Assembly: GCA_021845905.1 (NCBI GenBank)
Contig: JAJZVA010000003.1
Span: forward strand, 1 to 64,000
Source of the DNA: Pseudomonadota bacterium
Lineage (GTDB): Bacteria; Pseudomonadota; Alphaproteobacteria; Micavibrionales; UBA2020
Direction of reading: 5' to 3'
Length of the DNA stretch: 64,000 nucleotides
This document shows positions 52,092-59,618 of this stretch, piece by piece. The notes under the pieces are model-generated. The model worked only from the letters and a program-made list of their open reading frames with translations. It did not search any database and was not told the DNA's origin. The position numbers and the translations under genes were made by a program. Position 1 is the stretch's first letter. Each line of letters starts with the position of its first letter.

Positions 52092-53681
52092 ATGGACATG
52101 ACGGAACGACATAACCGGTTTTTCGAAAGCGCGCGCCTCGCGGCGGCCGCGGCCGGTCTTGCGTGCGTCCTCGCCGCCGTCCCGCATCAGGCCTTCGCGC
52201 AGGTCCAGGCTTGCGAGCCCAACGGCGTCGCGGGGCTCGAAGCCACCAACGTCGCCTCCGAGGAAGGCGCTTACGTCAACGGCAACGTGGTCAACAATCT
52301 TCAGAACGGCTGGGACGGCTACATCGGCAACTTGCGGCAGGTTTTGTCGAGCGATTCCTACGCGAACGGCGCGTCGGTGATGGATACGCTGAACACATTC
52401 TGGAACCGCTGGATGGGCGCGTGGCAGGGCATGGCGCAGCAGCTCTCCGCCGCCACGCTCGACGAGAGCCGCGAGCTGATGAGCGTTCGCGACGCCGACG
52501 ACGAGATGGCCGCCGCCCGCGACGAAGGCGTCGAACGGGTCAAGGCGACGGAGCGCCATCAGCCGACGGTTCAGGCCTGCCGCTTCGACACGACCGCGCA
52601 GGCCATGGACCCCAGCCGCGCCATGAGCGCGGCGATGCAGAACGGCTACGAGTGGGATTTCGTGCAGCTGGGCAACAACGAAGTAAAATCGGCGGCGCAA
52701 TACGGCCCGGCGGACGAAGAAAACTACATGTGGCGCAACTATCAAGATTTTTTCTGCGATTACAGGGCGGAGAACGGCGATGCCGGGTGCAAATGGCCGC
52801 AAGGCTCGCCGCAAGGCTCGCCGACGGCGCAGCCCACCGGCCCGTTGCCGCAGGGCTTCGTGCCGACGAAGCAGATATCCGGTTTGCCGAGTTATTATCT
52901 GATACAGAACGGGACGGGAACCAGCACGTCAGCGACGCCGAACGACGTCAACTTGCTCCCTTACGCGAACATGGACGCGGAGCCGTCGTTACTGCTCTTC
53001 TCGCAATACACCATCGACATGTTCAACACGACGGAAATGGCGGCCGTCAACCAGATGATCTTCAACGTGTCGGGATACAGGATCCCGCAGCCCATGGCGG
53101 CCTCTGTCATGAACACTGTCGTCGGCATGGAAGAGACGCTGAAGCGCCGCCGCTACATCACGCAGATGGAGACCGTCAACGCGCTGCTCTATGACCTGAT
53201 CGGCGACCGCGCGCCGGGACCGGCTTCTCCGATCACTTACACGCTGCGCACGCAGGAATACGGCGCCACGCACAACCCGCAAACGGATGCGGCGTTGCAA
53301 CAGGCGAATGCGGGCCTTCTGGGCGGGCTTTGGGACTGGATCAAGACGGGTTTCAATACCGCGGCGGCGAACAAGCTCCTGTCGCAGATGAATACGCCGC
53401 CCTTTTACATGATGGAGGCATCGCTCACGCCGAGCCAGCGCGAGCTGCGCCAGTCGGTCGTCGAGCAGCTGTGGGATCCGAATTACTACAAGGACCTTTA
53501 CGATAATCCCTCGACCATCATGCAGAAGGACGTTTACCTCAAGGCTTACAGCCTGATGCTGCTCTATCAGGTGATTTCGAAACAGGAAAAGATATCCGAC
53601 GTTTACGCGCTGGAAACGGCCAACATGCTCGGCGGCACGCGCACCGCGACCAAGGCCGCGGCGTCCGCGCCGCTGCAGTAG
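52092..53681 (+). CDS. Exported cysteine-containing protein of the Dot/Icm locus, paralogue 3
   Basis: 529 residues, the longest of the four. Signal AAAAGLACVLAAVPHQAFAQ. Then NTFWNRWMGAWQGMAQQLSA, a coiled segment with VERVKATERHQPTVQACRFD, a Cys pair in YQDFFCDYRAENGDAGCKWP, LKRRRYITQMETVNALLYDL, and SLMLLYQVISKQEKISDVYA at the C-terminus. An inserted short repeat (GSPQGSP) follows the second Cys. Between paralogues 2 and 4 with 10- and 9-base gaps. No catalytic motif; Cys pairing presumably needs the DsbC/G-like protein at 42836. Confidence 0.75.
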   Translation: MDMTERHNRFFESARLAAAAAGLACVLAAVPHQAFAQVQACEPNGVAGLEATNVASEEGAYVNGNVVNNLQNGWDGYIGNLRQVLSSDSYANGASVMDTLNTFWNRWMGAWQGMAQQLSAATLDESRELMSVRDADDEMAAARDEGVERVKATERHQPTVQACRFDTTAQAMDPSRAMSAAMQNGYEWDFVQLGNNEVKSAAQYGPADEENYMWRNYQDFFCDYRAENGDAGCKWPQGSPQGSPTAQPTGPLPQGFVPTKQISGLPSYYLIQNGTGTSTSATPNDVNLLPYANMDAEPSLLLFSQYTIDMFNTTEMAAVNQMIFNVSGYRIPQPMAASVMNTVVGMEETLKRRRYITQMETVNALLYDLIGDRAPGPASPITYTLRTQEYGATHNPQTDAALQQANAGLLGGLWDWIKTGFNTAAANKLLSQMNTPPFYMMEASLTPSQRELRQSVVEQLWDPNYYKDLYDNPSTIMQKDVYLKAYSLMLLYQVISKQEKISDVYALETANMLGGTRTATKAAASAPLQ

Positions 53682-53690
53682 GAGGAGGAG

Positions 53691-55127
53691 ATGAAAAAGG
53701 ACGCCACGGGACGGGAAAAACGGCTTTGCTCCGCGCAGCGCTTTCGTGCGGCGCGCCGGACGCTGGCGTTTCTGGCCGTCGCGTGCGTCCTTCTCGTTCC
53801 GCGCCGCGCCGCCGCGCAGTGCGAGATCGCCTCGGCGACGCAATCGCCGCTGCAAAACCTCATCAATCAGGACATCAACAACATCAATACCTGGATGAAG
53901 CAGGAGGCGAACCCTTATGCGACCGGCAACGGCTCTCCGGGCGGCTTCATCGACAATCTCATCCAGTCGCTCCTCGGCATGAACCCGGGCGCCCACGGCC
54001 TCATCCAGTACTACGCCAGCTTTTACACCGCGGTGGAACAGTCGGTGAGCGACTGGATGACGCAGACCGGCAATCTCGCGCCCACGCTCAAAAGCATGAC
54101 GATGGAGCTGCACGCATCGCAGGTCGACCAGACGCAGATGCTCGGCCAGCTGATGGACGCCGCCGCGGCCAACGCGGAAAACACCGACCTGCAAAGGCTC
54201 GCCGCCGAGGCGCAACGCCGCTATGAGCCGTCGCGGCTCGCCTGCACGATGGATTCGACCGGCCGCGGCCTCAACCGCGCCTATCAGATCGCCCGCGCCT
54301 TCAACACCAGCCTCGCGCTGGAAAACGAGCCGGTGCTTGAAAACGCCAAGCCGCTGGGGTCGTCCAGCTCGGGTAGCGTGACCTACGACCCCAACAACCC
54401 TTATGTGGGCCTGCCGTCATCGGACTTTTTCTCCTACGACGGGCGCAACCAGGACCTCGCCTACATGTGGAAGCAATACACGACCGAGTTCTGCGACCCG
54501 ACGATGGGCGACCAGGGATGCACGGCCGCGGGGCCGCTGGCCGGCAAGGAAAAGGACATCGGCGCGCTGCTGTGGGGCCCGCAGCAGACCATCGACCCGA
54601 CCAACAAGCAGAACATTCTCGTCATGCAGTCGGCGCTCCGCTACATCATCGACCCGCTGGTGTCCGACCCGCTGACGCCGACGGTCGCCGCGTCGCCCGC
54701 CGGCCATACGCAGCTGCTCTTGCGCCATTCCGAGCTTGCCTACGTCAACGACATCTACAACGTTCTCGGCATCATGCTGAGCGAGCGCCTCGGCGGCAGC
54801 GGCATCGACGTCTCGCCGATGGAGGCGGAAGCGGGCGTTCCGGCGACCGACACCGCGCCCGAGGGCGCGGCAGGTGCGAGCTACATGGAGATCATGCAGG
54901 CGATGACGCGCGACAGGTTCGAGAACCCTTATTATCTCGTGCGCATGATCGGCGACAAGTCGCAAGTGATGCGCGAGCAGCTGACGCTCAACGCCCTCAG
55001 GCTCGAAACCATGAACGACACCTTCAACAGGCTGGAAGACCGGCTGTTCCTCGAATCGGCGGAATACGGGCAGGACCTCAACAAGCAGATCCCGCAATCC
55101 TCGCCGCAATACAGCCCTCTGCCATAG
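53691..55127 (+). CDS. Exported cysteine-containing protein of the Dot/Icm locus, paralogue 4
   Basis: 478 residues with a very strong AGGAGGAG site. N-terminal basic region then FLAVACVLLVPRRAAA signal. Blocks: QSVSDWMTQTGNLAPTLKSM, AAEAQRRYEPSRLACTMDST, the Cys pair in TEFCDPTMGDQGCTAAG, LLLRHSELAYVNDIYNVLGI, RDRFENPYYLVRMIGDKSQV. It ends the operon; a possible terminator follows at 55171. No domain known to me covers the family. VirB5-like helical pilus-tip proteins are one possible comparison but are less than half this length. Confidence 0.75.
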   Translation: MKKDATGREKRLCSAQRFRAARRTLAFLAVACVLLVPRRAAAQCEIASATQSPLQNLINQDINNINTWMKQEANPYATGNGSPGGFIDNLIQSLLGMNPGAHGLIQYYASFYTAVEQSVSDWMTQTGNLAPTLKSMTMELHASQVDQTQMLGQLMDAAAANAENTDLQRLAAEAQRRYEPSRLACTMDSTGRGLNRAYQIARAFNTSLALENEPVLENAKPLGSSSSGSVTYDPNNPYVGLPSSDFFSYDGRNQDLAYMWKQYTTEFCDPTMGDQGCTAAGPLAGKEKDIGALLWGPQQTIDPTNKQNILVMQSALRYIIDPLVSDPLTPTVAASPAGHTQLLLRHSELAYVNDIYNVLGIMLSERLGGSGIDVSPMEAEAGVPATDTAPEGAAGASYMEIMQAMTRDRFENPYYLVRMIGDKSQVMREQLTLNALRLETMNDTFNRLEDRLFLESAEYGQDLNKQIPQSSPQYSPLP

Positions 55128-55170
55128 GCGTTTCCCAAGGTTCCAAAACCGGCTGTGAACGGCAAGGCGG

Positions 55171-55204
55171 GCGGCGGGCGCGAATCGCCGCGCGGGGTTT
55201 TTTT
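55171..55204 (+). terminator. Possible terminator of the secretion operon
   Basis: GCGCG-AATCGC-CGCGC (or the alternative GCGGCG/CGCCGC pairing) followed by GGGG and seven Ts (55198-55204), about 45 bases after the last stop codon. The four extra G bases between stem and T-run make it imperfect. Confidence 0.4.
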
Positions 55205-55357
55205 CACGCTTACCCTTATGAAATATAAGAATCTTTTGTAATGGGTTGTTTTATATAAGCTTTGTATTTTTTGCGCGCGAACCCCTTCGACAAAGCCCTT
55301 TGCGCCCTCTAACCTTCTTCGTACACACAAAAAACAAAAGAAGCACACAGGGGCACG

Positions 55358-55624
55358 ATGCGTCTTTCATGGACCAACCAGTCGGATATCGCGTCGGCGT
55401 TGCTCGTCGCGCATCCCGAGCGCGACCGTCTCGCGCTGTCGCATGAAAACCTGCGCGAGCTGATCGTGGCGCTGCCCGGTTTCGAAGGCCCGCGCCAGCC
55501 GCCGCAGCCGGAATGCCTCGACCATATTCTCTGGACGTGGATGCGCCTTGCGGATACTGACGGAGGCGGCGGTAATGCGGACGGCCCGGGCGGCGGAGAA
55601 ACGCGGGAGCGGCGCCGCACATGA
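55358..55624 (+). CDS. IscX-like protein
   Basis: 88 residues. MRLSWTNQSDIASALLVAHP, RDRLALSHENLRELIVALPG and ECLDHILWTWMRLADTD follow the IscX (YfhJ) pattern of small winged-helix-like acidic proteins that modulate the IscS desulfurase in Fe-S cluster assembly. The C-terminus carries an extra Gly-rich, basic tail (GGGGNADGPGGGETRERRRT). It overlaps the RNase J gene by four bases (ATGA), so the two are probably translated together; no other isc gene is nearby. Confidence 0.65.
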   Translation: MRLSWTNQSDIASALLVAHPERDRLALSHENLRELIVALPGFEGPRQPPQPECLDHILWTWMRLADTDGGGGNADGPGGGETRERRRT

Positions 55625-57195
55625 GCTCCTTGCAGTGGCATATTCTCGGCGGCAACAACAAGCACAACATCGGCGCGAATTCCGGCCTCTGCATTTACGA
55701 ATACGAAGACGAAAACGGCGAAAAATGCCGCAAGGTTCTGCTGTTCGACGCGGGCGTCCTGCAGGGCGACAAGACCCGCCCGGAATATCCCGAACTTGCG
55801 CAAGCCGACACCGTCATCGCCGATTACGCGCGGTTCCTTTACAAGGCGGACGATCCCGCGCACAAGCCGGACTTGCCGATCGACTCCATCTTCCTGACGC
55901 ACAACCACCCCGATCATTCCGGCGCCTTGCCGTTGTTGATCCTGATGGGCTACAAGCTGCCGAAGATTTACGCGACGCCCTACACGGCGCGGCGCTTTCA
56001 GCAGGACCTCAGCAACGCGGGCATCGATCCGTCCGAATGGCCGAAGATCTACACCATCGCGCCGGGGCGCGACATCGCCGAAGGCCCCGTCGGCGTGAAA
56101 GCCTTCTGGGTCAGTCATTCGACGCCGCAGTCGGTGGGTTTTTTCATCGACACGCCCGAGGGCACGATCCTGCACACCGGCGATTTCAAGATGGATGCGT
56201 CGGTTTTGTGGGGCCCGGCGTTCGACGCCGCGCAGTTCAGGAGCGTCGTCACGAAGCCGGTCGACCTTCTGCTGCTGGATTCGACCGGCGCGGACAAGGA
56301 GCATCCCGCCGTGACGGAACACGACATGCGCGAGGCCTTGCATGACGTCATCGCCGAAAACCCCGGCAAAAGGATCGTCGTCGCGGTGATGAGCGGCTAC
56401 GAGGAGAATCTCGCCAGCGTCGCCAGCGTCGCCGCCGCGGAAAAGCGCGCGCTGTGGATCGCCGGCGCGGCGCACGAGCAGTCTCTCGCCGCGCTCCGCG
56501 ACACGGGGCTGACGCTGTCCGACCAGCTCGGCGTCAAGGTCGATGTGCGCATTCTCGGCGCGGGCCGCGCGGCGCGCGAGCTTGCCGGCAAACCGCCGCA
56601 GGACAGCGTCGTCGTGGTGACGGGGTCGCAGGGCCATGCCAACGCGGCGCTGACCCGCGCGGCGGAAGGGCGGCACAACGCGCTTTCGCTCGACCCCGCG
56701 AAGGACGTGATCGTCTTTTGCGCGCCGTCCATGCCGGGGCAGATCGGCCAGCGCAACAAATTGCTCGCGACGCTGCGCGGCAAGGGCTTCACCGTGCTGA
56801 CCAACAAGGAGCTGCCGCTTTACGCGCCGAGCCACGCGCGCCTGCCGGAAATCATCGAGATGGTGAAACTGGCCGACCCGAAACATGTTTTGCCGATGCA
56901 CGGCTCGCGGCCGCTCCGCAAGCTCTGCGGCGACGCGGTGGAGAAGATGGGACGCAAGGTGGTGCGCGCCGACAACGGCGACGTCATCAAGGTTTCGCGC
57001 CGGACGGCGAAGTCGGCGGAGCCGGAAACCAAGGGCAGGGCGCCGATGACCGGCCTTAAAACCCTGCAGGGCACGAGCTGGAACGACCGCTATTACATCG
57101 CGATCTCCGCGCCGCAAAAAGAATCCGCGGTGAAGGGCAAACAGCCCGCCAACGCCAATAAAAAGAGCCTCAAGCGCGTTTTCAAAGGCGATTAG
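55621..57195 (+). CDS. rnj: Ribonuclease J (metallo-beta-lactamase / beta-CASP)
   Basis: 524 residues, slightly short of the usual roughly 550. Metal motif FLTHNHPDHSGALPLLI (His94, His96, Asp98, His99), HTGDFKMDAS, DSTGADKEHP, beta-CASP motifs VVVTGSQGHANAALTR and VLPMHGSRPLRKL. The protein starts WHILGGNNKHNIGANS. It should act as 5'-3' exo- and endoribonuclease in rRNA maturation and mRNA decay. The C-terminal part is basic and Lys-rich (GKQPANANKKSLKRVFKGD). The start overlaps the IscX-like stop. Confidence 0.9.
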   Translation: MSSLQWHILGGNNKHNIGANSGLCIYEYEDENGEKCRKVLLFDAGVLQGDKTRPEYPELAQADTVIADYARFLYKADDPAHKPDLPIDSIFLTHNHPDHSGALPLLILMGYKLPKIYATPYTARRFQQDLSNAGIDPSEWPKIYTIAPGRDIAEGPVGVKAFWVSHSTPQSVGFFIDTPEGTILHTGDFKMDASVLWGPAFDAAQFRSVVTKPVDLLLLDSTGADKEHPAVTEHDMREALHDVIAENPGKRIVVAVMSGYEENLASVASVAAAEKRALWIAGAAHEQSLAALRDTGLTLSDQLGVKVDVRILGAGRAARELAGKPPQDSVVVVTGSQGHANAALTRAAEGRHNALSLDPAKDVIVFCAPSMPGQIGQRNKLLATLRGKGFTVLTNKELPLYAPSHARLPEIIEMVKLADPKHVLPMHGSRPLRKLCGDAVEKMGRKVVRADNGDVIKVSRRTAKSAEPETKGRAPMTGLKTLQGTSWNDRYYIAISAPQKESAVKGKQPANANKKSLKRVFKGD

Positions 57196-57260
57196 GCGGA
57201 TATTTTTTTGGCTTTTCATACATTGACCCGGCCTTTTTCTTTAGGATAGCATCTGCCCTC

Positions 57261-57557
57261 ATGATCGACCGTCACCTCGGCGTCGATTATCCGCAGTACA
57301 GGCGCGAGATGATGTTTCGGGCGAGCGAACGCGCGAAGCAAAGACTGCGCAATCCCGTGACGTATCTCGGGAACGCTTTCAGCGCCGCCGCGCTGAAACG
57401 GATGTTCAAGGACGAGCCGGGATATCTGAAGTTGCGCGCCCGGGTTTTCGCGGAAGAATTCGCCCGCCGCAAAGCCCTTCCCATCGAAGAGATCGTCCAG
57501 TTTTTGGGCGAGGAAGCCGCGCCTTTGGTCAGGAAGCTCCGCGCCGCGCAACCCTGA
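57261..57557 (+). CDS. Small hypothetical helical protein
   Basis: 98 residues. Basic and helical (DYPQYRREMMFRASERAKQR, SAAALKRMFKDEPGYLKLRA, VFAEEFARRKALPIEEIVQF). Weak AGGA site before the ATG at 57261. It ends 20 bases before structured repeat copy B. Soluble, no domain recognised. Confidence 0.6.
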   Translation: MIDRHLGVDYPQYRREMMFRASERAKQRLRNPVTYLGNAFSAAALKRMFKDEPGYLKLRARVFAEEFARRKALPIEEIVQFLGEEAAPLVRKLRAAQP

Positions 57558-57577
57558 CTTCGCCCGGATGCGCCGGT

Positions 57578-57878
57578 TTAGGACCAATCGACATATACCG
57601 CATGGATTTTGCGGGAAAGCGAAAAAGCGGCATTCGCTATGAAGAAAACGCGGCGCATAGCGGGACTATGGGCAAGTTTTCTGAAGACGCGAGGCCGCCT
57701 TTTTTTGCCGCGCCTGAAAGGAAGCCGCAAAACTGCCGATCTGTTGCGTCAAAGCGGCTTGATGTGGAATCCACCACACCTGCGCCGCAGTGAAGCTCCT
57801 TATTCCGCTTCACTGTCCTTGCATCTCAGCAGTTTTGCGGCTTCAAAATCTCATGTGCTATATGTCGATTGGTTCTAA
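57578..57878 (+). repeat. Structured repeat element, copy B
   Basis: 301 bases bounded by 27-base inverted repeats matching at 24 positions (left arm at 57578-57604 begins TTAGGACCAATCGACATATA; right arm at 57852-57878). It has the same skeleton as copy A but different stems: GCGGC/GCCGC, GAAAAC/GTTTTC and CATAG/CTATG in the first half; GAAGCCGCAAAACTGC/GCAGTTTTGCGGCTTC, CAGTGAAGC/GCTTCACTG and TGTGG/CCACA in the second. Shared unpaired or junction words: GCCGCGCC.G.AAGG, GCGTCAAAGC, ATCCACCAC, TCCTTGCATC. It lies between convergent genes. Short ORFs inside are incidental. Confidence 0.85.
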
Positions 57879-58383
57879 GGCGCTGGCGGAGACGGCGGCG
57901 TTGACGCGGACGTTTTTCCGTTCTCCTGCGGAGACGTTTCATCTTTCGCGGGCGCGGCGGCGTGCAACAGCGTCTCGATGATGCCAAGAAGGTTTTTTTC
58001 GTTTCTTCCAGCTCGGTGACGCGCGCGGTCAGCGCGTCTGATTTTCCGGCCCGCGCCGTCAGTTCATCCGCCGTTGCCGTCAGTTCGGCGACTTTCTTTT
58101 GCAGGGCGGAAACGGCGCTTTCCGGCACCGGCTGATCCTTGGCGAAAACGCCCGACTTGCCGATATAAGCCGCGAGCAAGGCGCGTTTTTTATTCCGCGC
58201 CTTGCAAAAAACGGACGACAGGCATGAGGCTATAATGTCGATGTCGTTGCCGATTTTGCGCCCGGACCGGTCGACGGTGGGGGCATCGCCATACTCCTTC
58301 AAAACGCTGATGAAATCTTCCGGCGAGCAGTTTTTGACGATTTTTTTTATGGTTTTGGTACTCACGTTGTCTGTATGGTCCAT
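57875..58383 (-). pseudogene. Coiled-coil paralogue 3, frameshifted at an A7 run
   Basis: Starts MDHTDNVSTKTIKKIVKNCS and matches its two neighbours (EDFISVLKEYGDAPTVDRSG, KKRALLAAYIGKSGVFAKDQ). After ELEETKK the zero frame turns into an Arg/Pro-rich stretch typical of a wrong frame. A -1 shift at the seven-A run (57993-57999) restores NLLGIIETLLHAAAPAKDET and ends with TAG at 57877-57875, in the terminal repeat of element B. Either the gene is broken, the run is miscounted, or slippage on A7 makes both products. Confidence 0.65.
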
Positions 58384-58405
58384 AGCGGTTTCTCCCTATT
58401 TCGTT

Positions 58406-58936
58406 TCAAGGCGCGGCGCGCGCGGGCTTTTTTCCCGATGTCTCCGCAGCGGGTTGCGCTTCCGCCGCCGCTTCCGTTTGCAGAACCTTCTGATGACCGA
58501 TCAGCTCTCCGACAAGATCGGTCAGCATTCTCTCGTTCTCCTCGAGTTCCGCGACGCGCTGCGTCAGCGCCTGCACTTCCTGCTGCAAGGCTTCCGTCTT
58601 CCCGACCCGCGCCGTGAGGTCGCGCGCCGTTTGCATCAGTTCGTCGATCTTTTTCTGCTGGGCTTCCGCCTTGTCCGCGGGAAATTCCTGCCGCGGCGCG
58701 AACGCGCCTTGCTTGCCGAGATAGGCGGCGATAAGGGCGCGTTTCTTCTTTGCCTCTTTGCAAAAGGTCTTGTCCGCGACGGCGGAAAACTGGTCGATCA
58801 TGTTGCCGGTCTTGCGGTCGTATTTGTCCGTGAGGATATCGTCGCCATATTCCTTGAGCAAGCCCACGAAATCTTCCGCGGAACCTTCGTAGGCAAGTTT
58901 CCTGATAGTCGCAAGGCTAACCGTTTTTTCCGTCAT
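58406..58936 (-). CDS. Coiled-coil protein, tandem paralogue 2
   Basis: 176 residues, TAAGGAGAAAAG site before the ATG at 58936. N-terminal LRK/EDFVGLLKEYGDD block (IRKLAYEGSAEDFVGLLKEY), a middle with KKRALIAAYLGKQGAFAPRQ, then a leucine-zipper-like coil of about 70 residues (TEALQQEVQALTQRVAELEE) and an Ala/Pro/Lys end. No membrane or signal sequence. It belongs to an array of three homologues read from the promoter at 59503. Possibly oligomeric; function unknown. Confidence 0.65.
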   Translation of the reverse strand: MTEKTVSLATIRKLAYEGSAEDFVGLLKEYGDDILTDKYDRKTGNMIDQFSAVADKTFCKEAKKKRALIAAYLGKQGAFAPRQEFPADKAEAQQKKIDELMQTARDLTARVGKTEALQQEVQALTQRVAELEENERMLTDLVGELIGHQKVLQTEAAAEAQPAAETSGKKPARAAP

Positions 58937-58984
58937 CGCACTTTTCTCCTTAAGGCGCCGGTGGCGGCGCGTTTTCTATCTTCC

Positions 58985-59464
58985 TTACCGTGGTCCGATC
59001 CAGGGGGACGGCTTCGCTTTCACGCCGTTTTTCTGAATGTCCTGGACGGTCTTTTTCACCGCCTGCAGTTCCGCGCCGAGGTCGCCGACCGCTTTGGTCA
59101 GGTCGCGCACCGCCGTCTCCAGATCGTTCGTCTCTTGCGCGCCGACTTTTTGCGTCAAATCGCGCATGTTCTCCAAAATCGCGATCAGCGCTTCCTGCAC
59201 TTGCCGGGTGGCGTCGGCGGAAATCTCTCCCTTATCCGCGAAAGCGCCGCGCCTGGCGTAATAATCGGCGATCAGCGATTTTTTTTCCTGCGTGCGGACA
59301 TAAAAACCGTTCGTCGTGTCCGTATCTTCTGCAACGCCCTCAATAATGCTGTTGATGTAATCTCGGCCGAAAATGTCTTTCTTATCGCCAAACTCTTTCA
59401 GCAATCCCACCAGATCTTCTGTGGCACAAGTACTCGCAAAGTATCTCAAATTTGCCGGATCCAT
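58985..59464 (-). CDS. Coiled-coil protein, tandem paralogue 1
   Basis: 159 residues from the ATG at 59464 (AAGGAGAGCG site). It shares ATEDLVGLLKEFGDKKDIFG, KKSLIADYYARRGAFADKGE and a C-terminal coil (DLETAVRDLTKAVGDLGAEL, QAVKKTVQDIQKNGVKAKPS) with its neighbours. The most diverged of the three. First gene of the array, about 40 bases from the promoter's -10. Confidence 0.65.
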   Translation of the reverse strand: MDPANLRYFASTCATEDLVGLLKEFGDKKDIFGRDYINSIIEGVAEDTDTTNGFYVRTQEKKSLIADYYARRGAFADKGEISADATRQVQEALIAILENMRDLTQKVGAQETNDLETAVRDLTKAVGDLGAELQAVKKTVQDIQKNGVKAKPSPWIGPR

Positions 59465-59502
59465 AATATCGCTCTCCTTTTGATTGCGTAAAAACTCCGG
59501 GA

Positions 59503-59530
59503 AATATAGAGCCATTTATAACTATGTCAA
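59503..59530 (-). promoter_or_regulatory. Promoter of the coiled-coil array
   Basis: On the minus strand TTGACA (59530-59525), a 16-base spacer, and TATATT (59508-59503), followed after about 38 bases by the ATG at 59464. Another TTGACATA-type -35. Confidence 0.6.
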
Positions 59531-59618
59531 TAGTTAATATGCCAAATATCTTAACAGCATTTTCCCTTTACGGACAAGAACATTTCAGGTACAAAAAGAA
59601 AGGTTTTTTCGTAAAGGC

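Noticed and set aside
57609-57878. Short open frames within structured repeat copy B
   Set aside because: They cross the inverted repeats and hairpins, have no ribosome site, and copy A does not preserve them.
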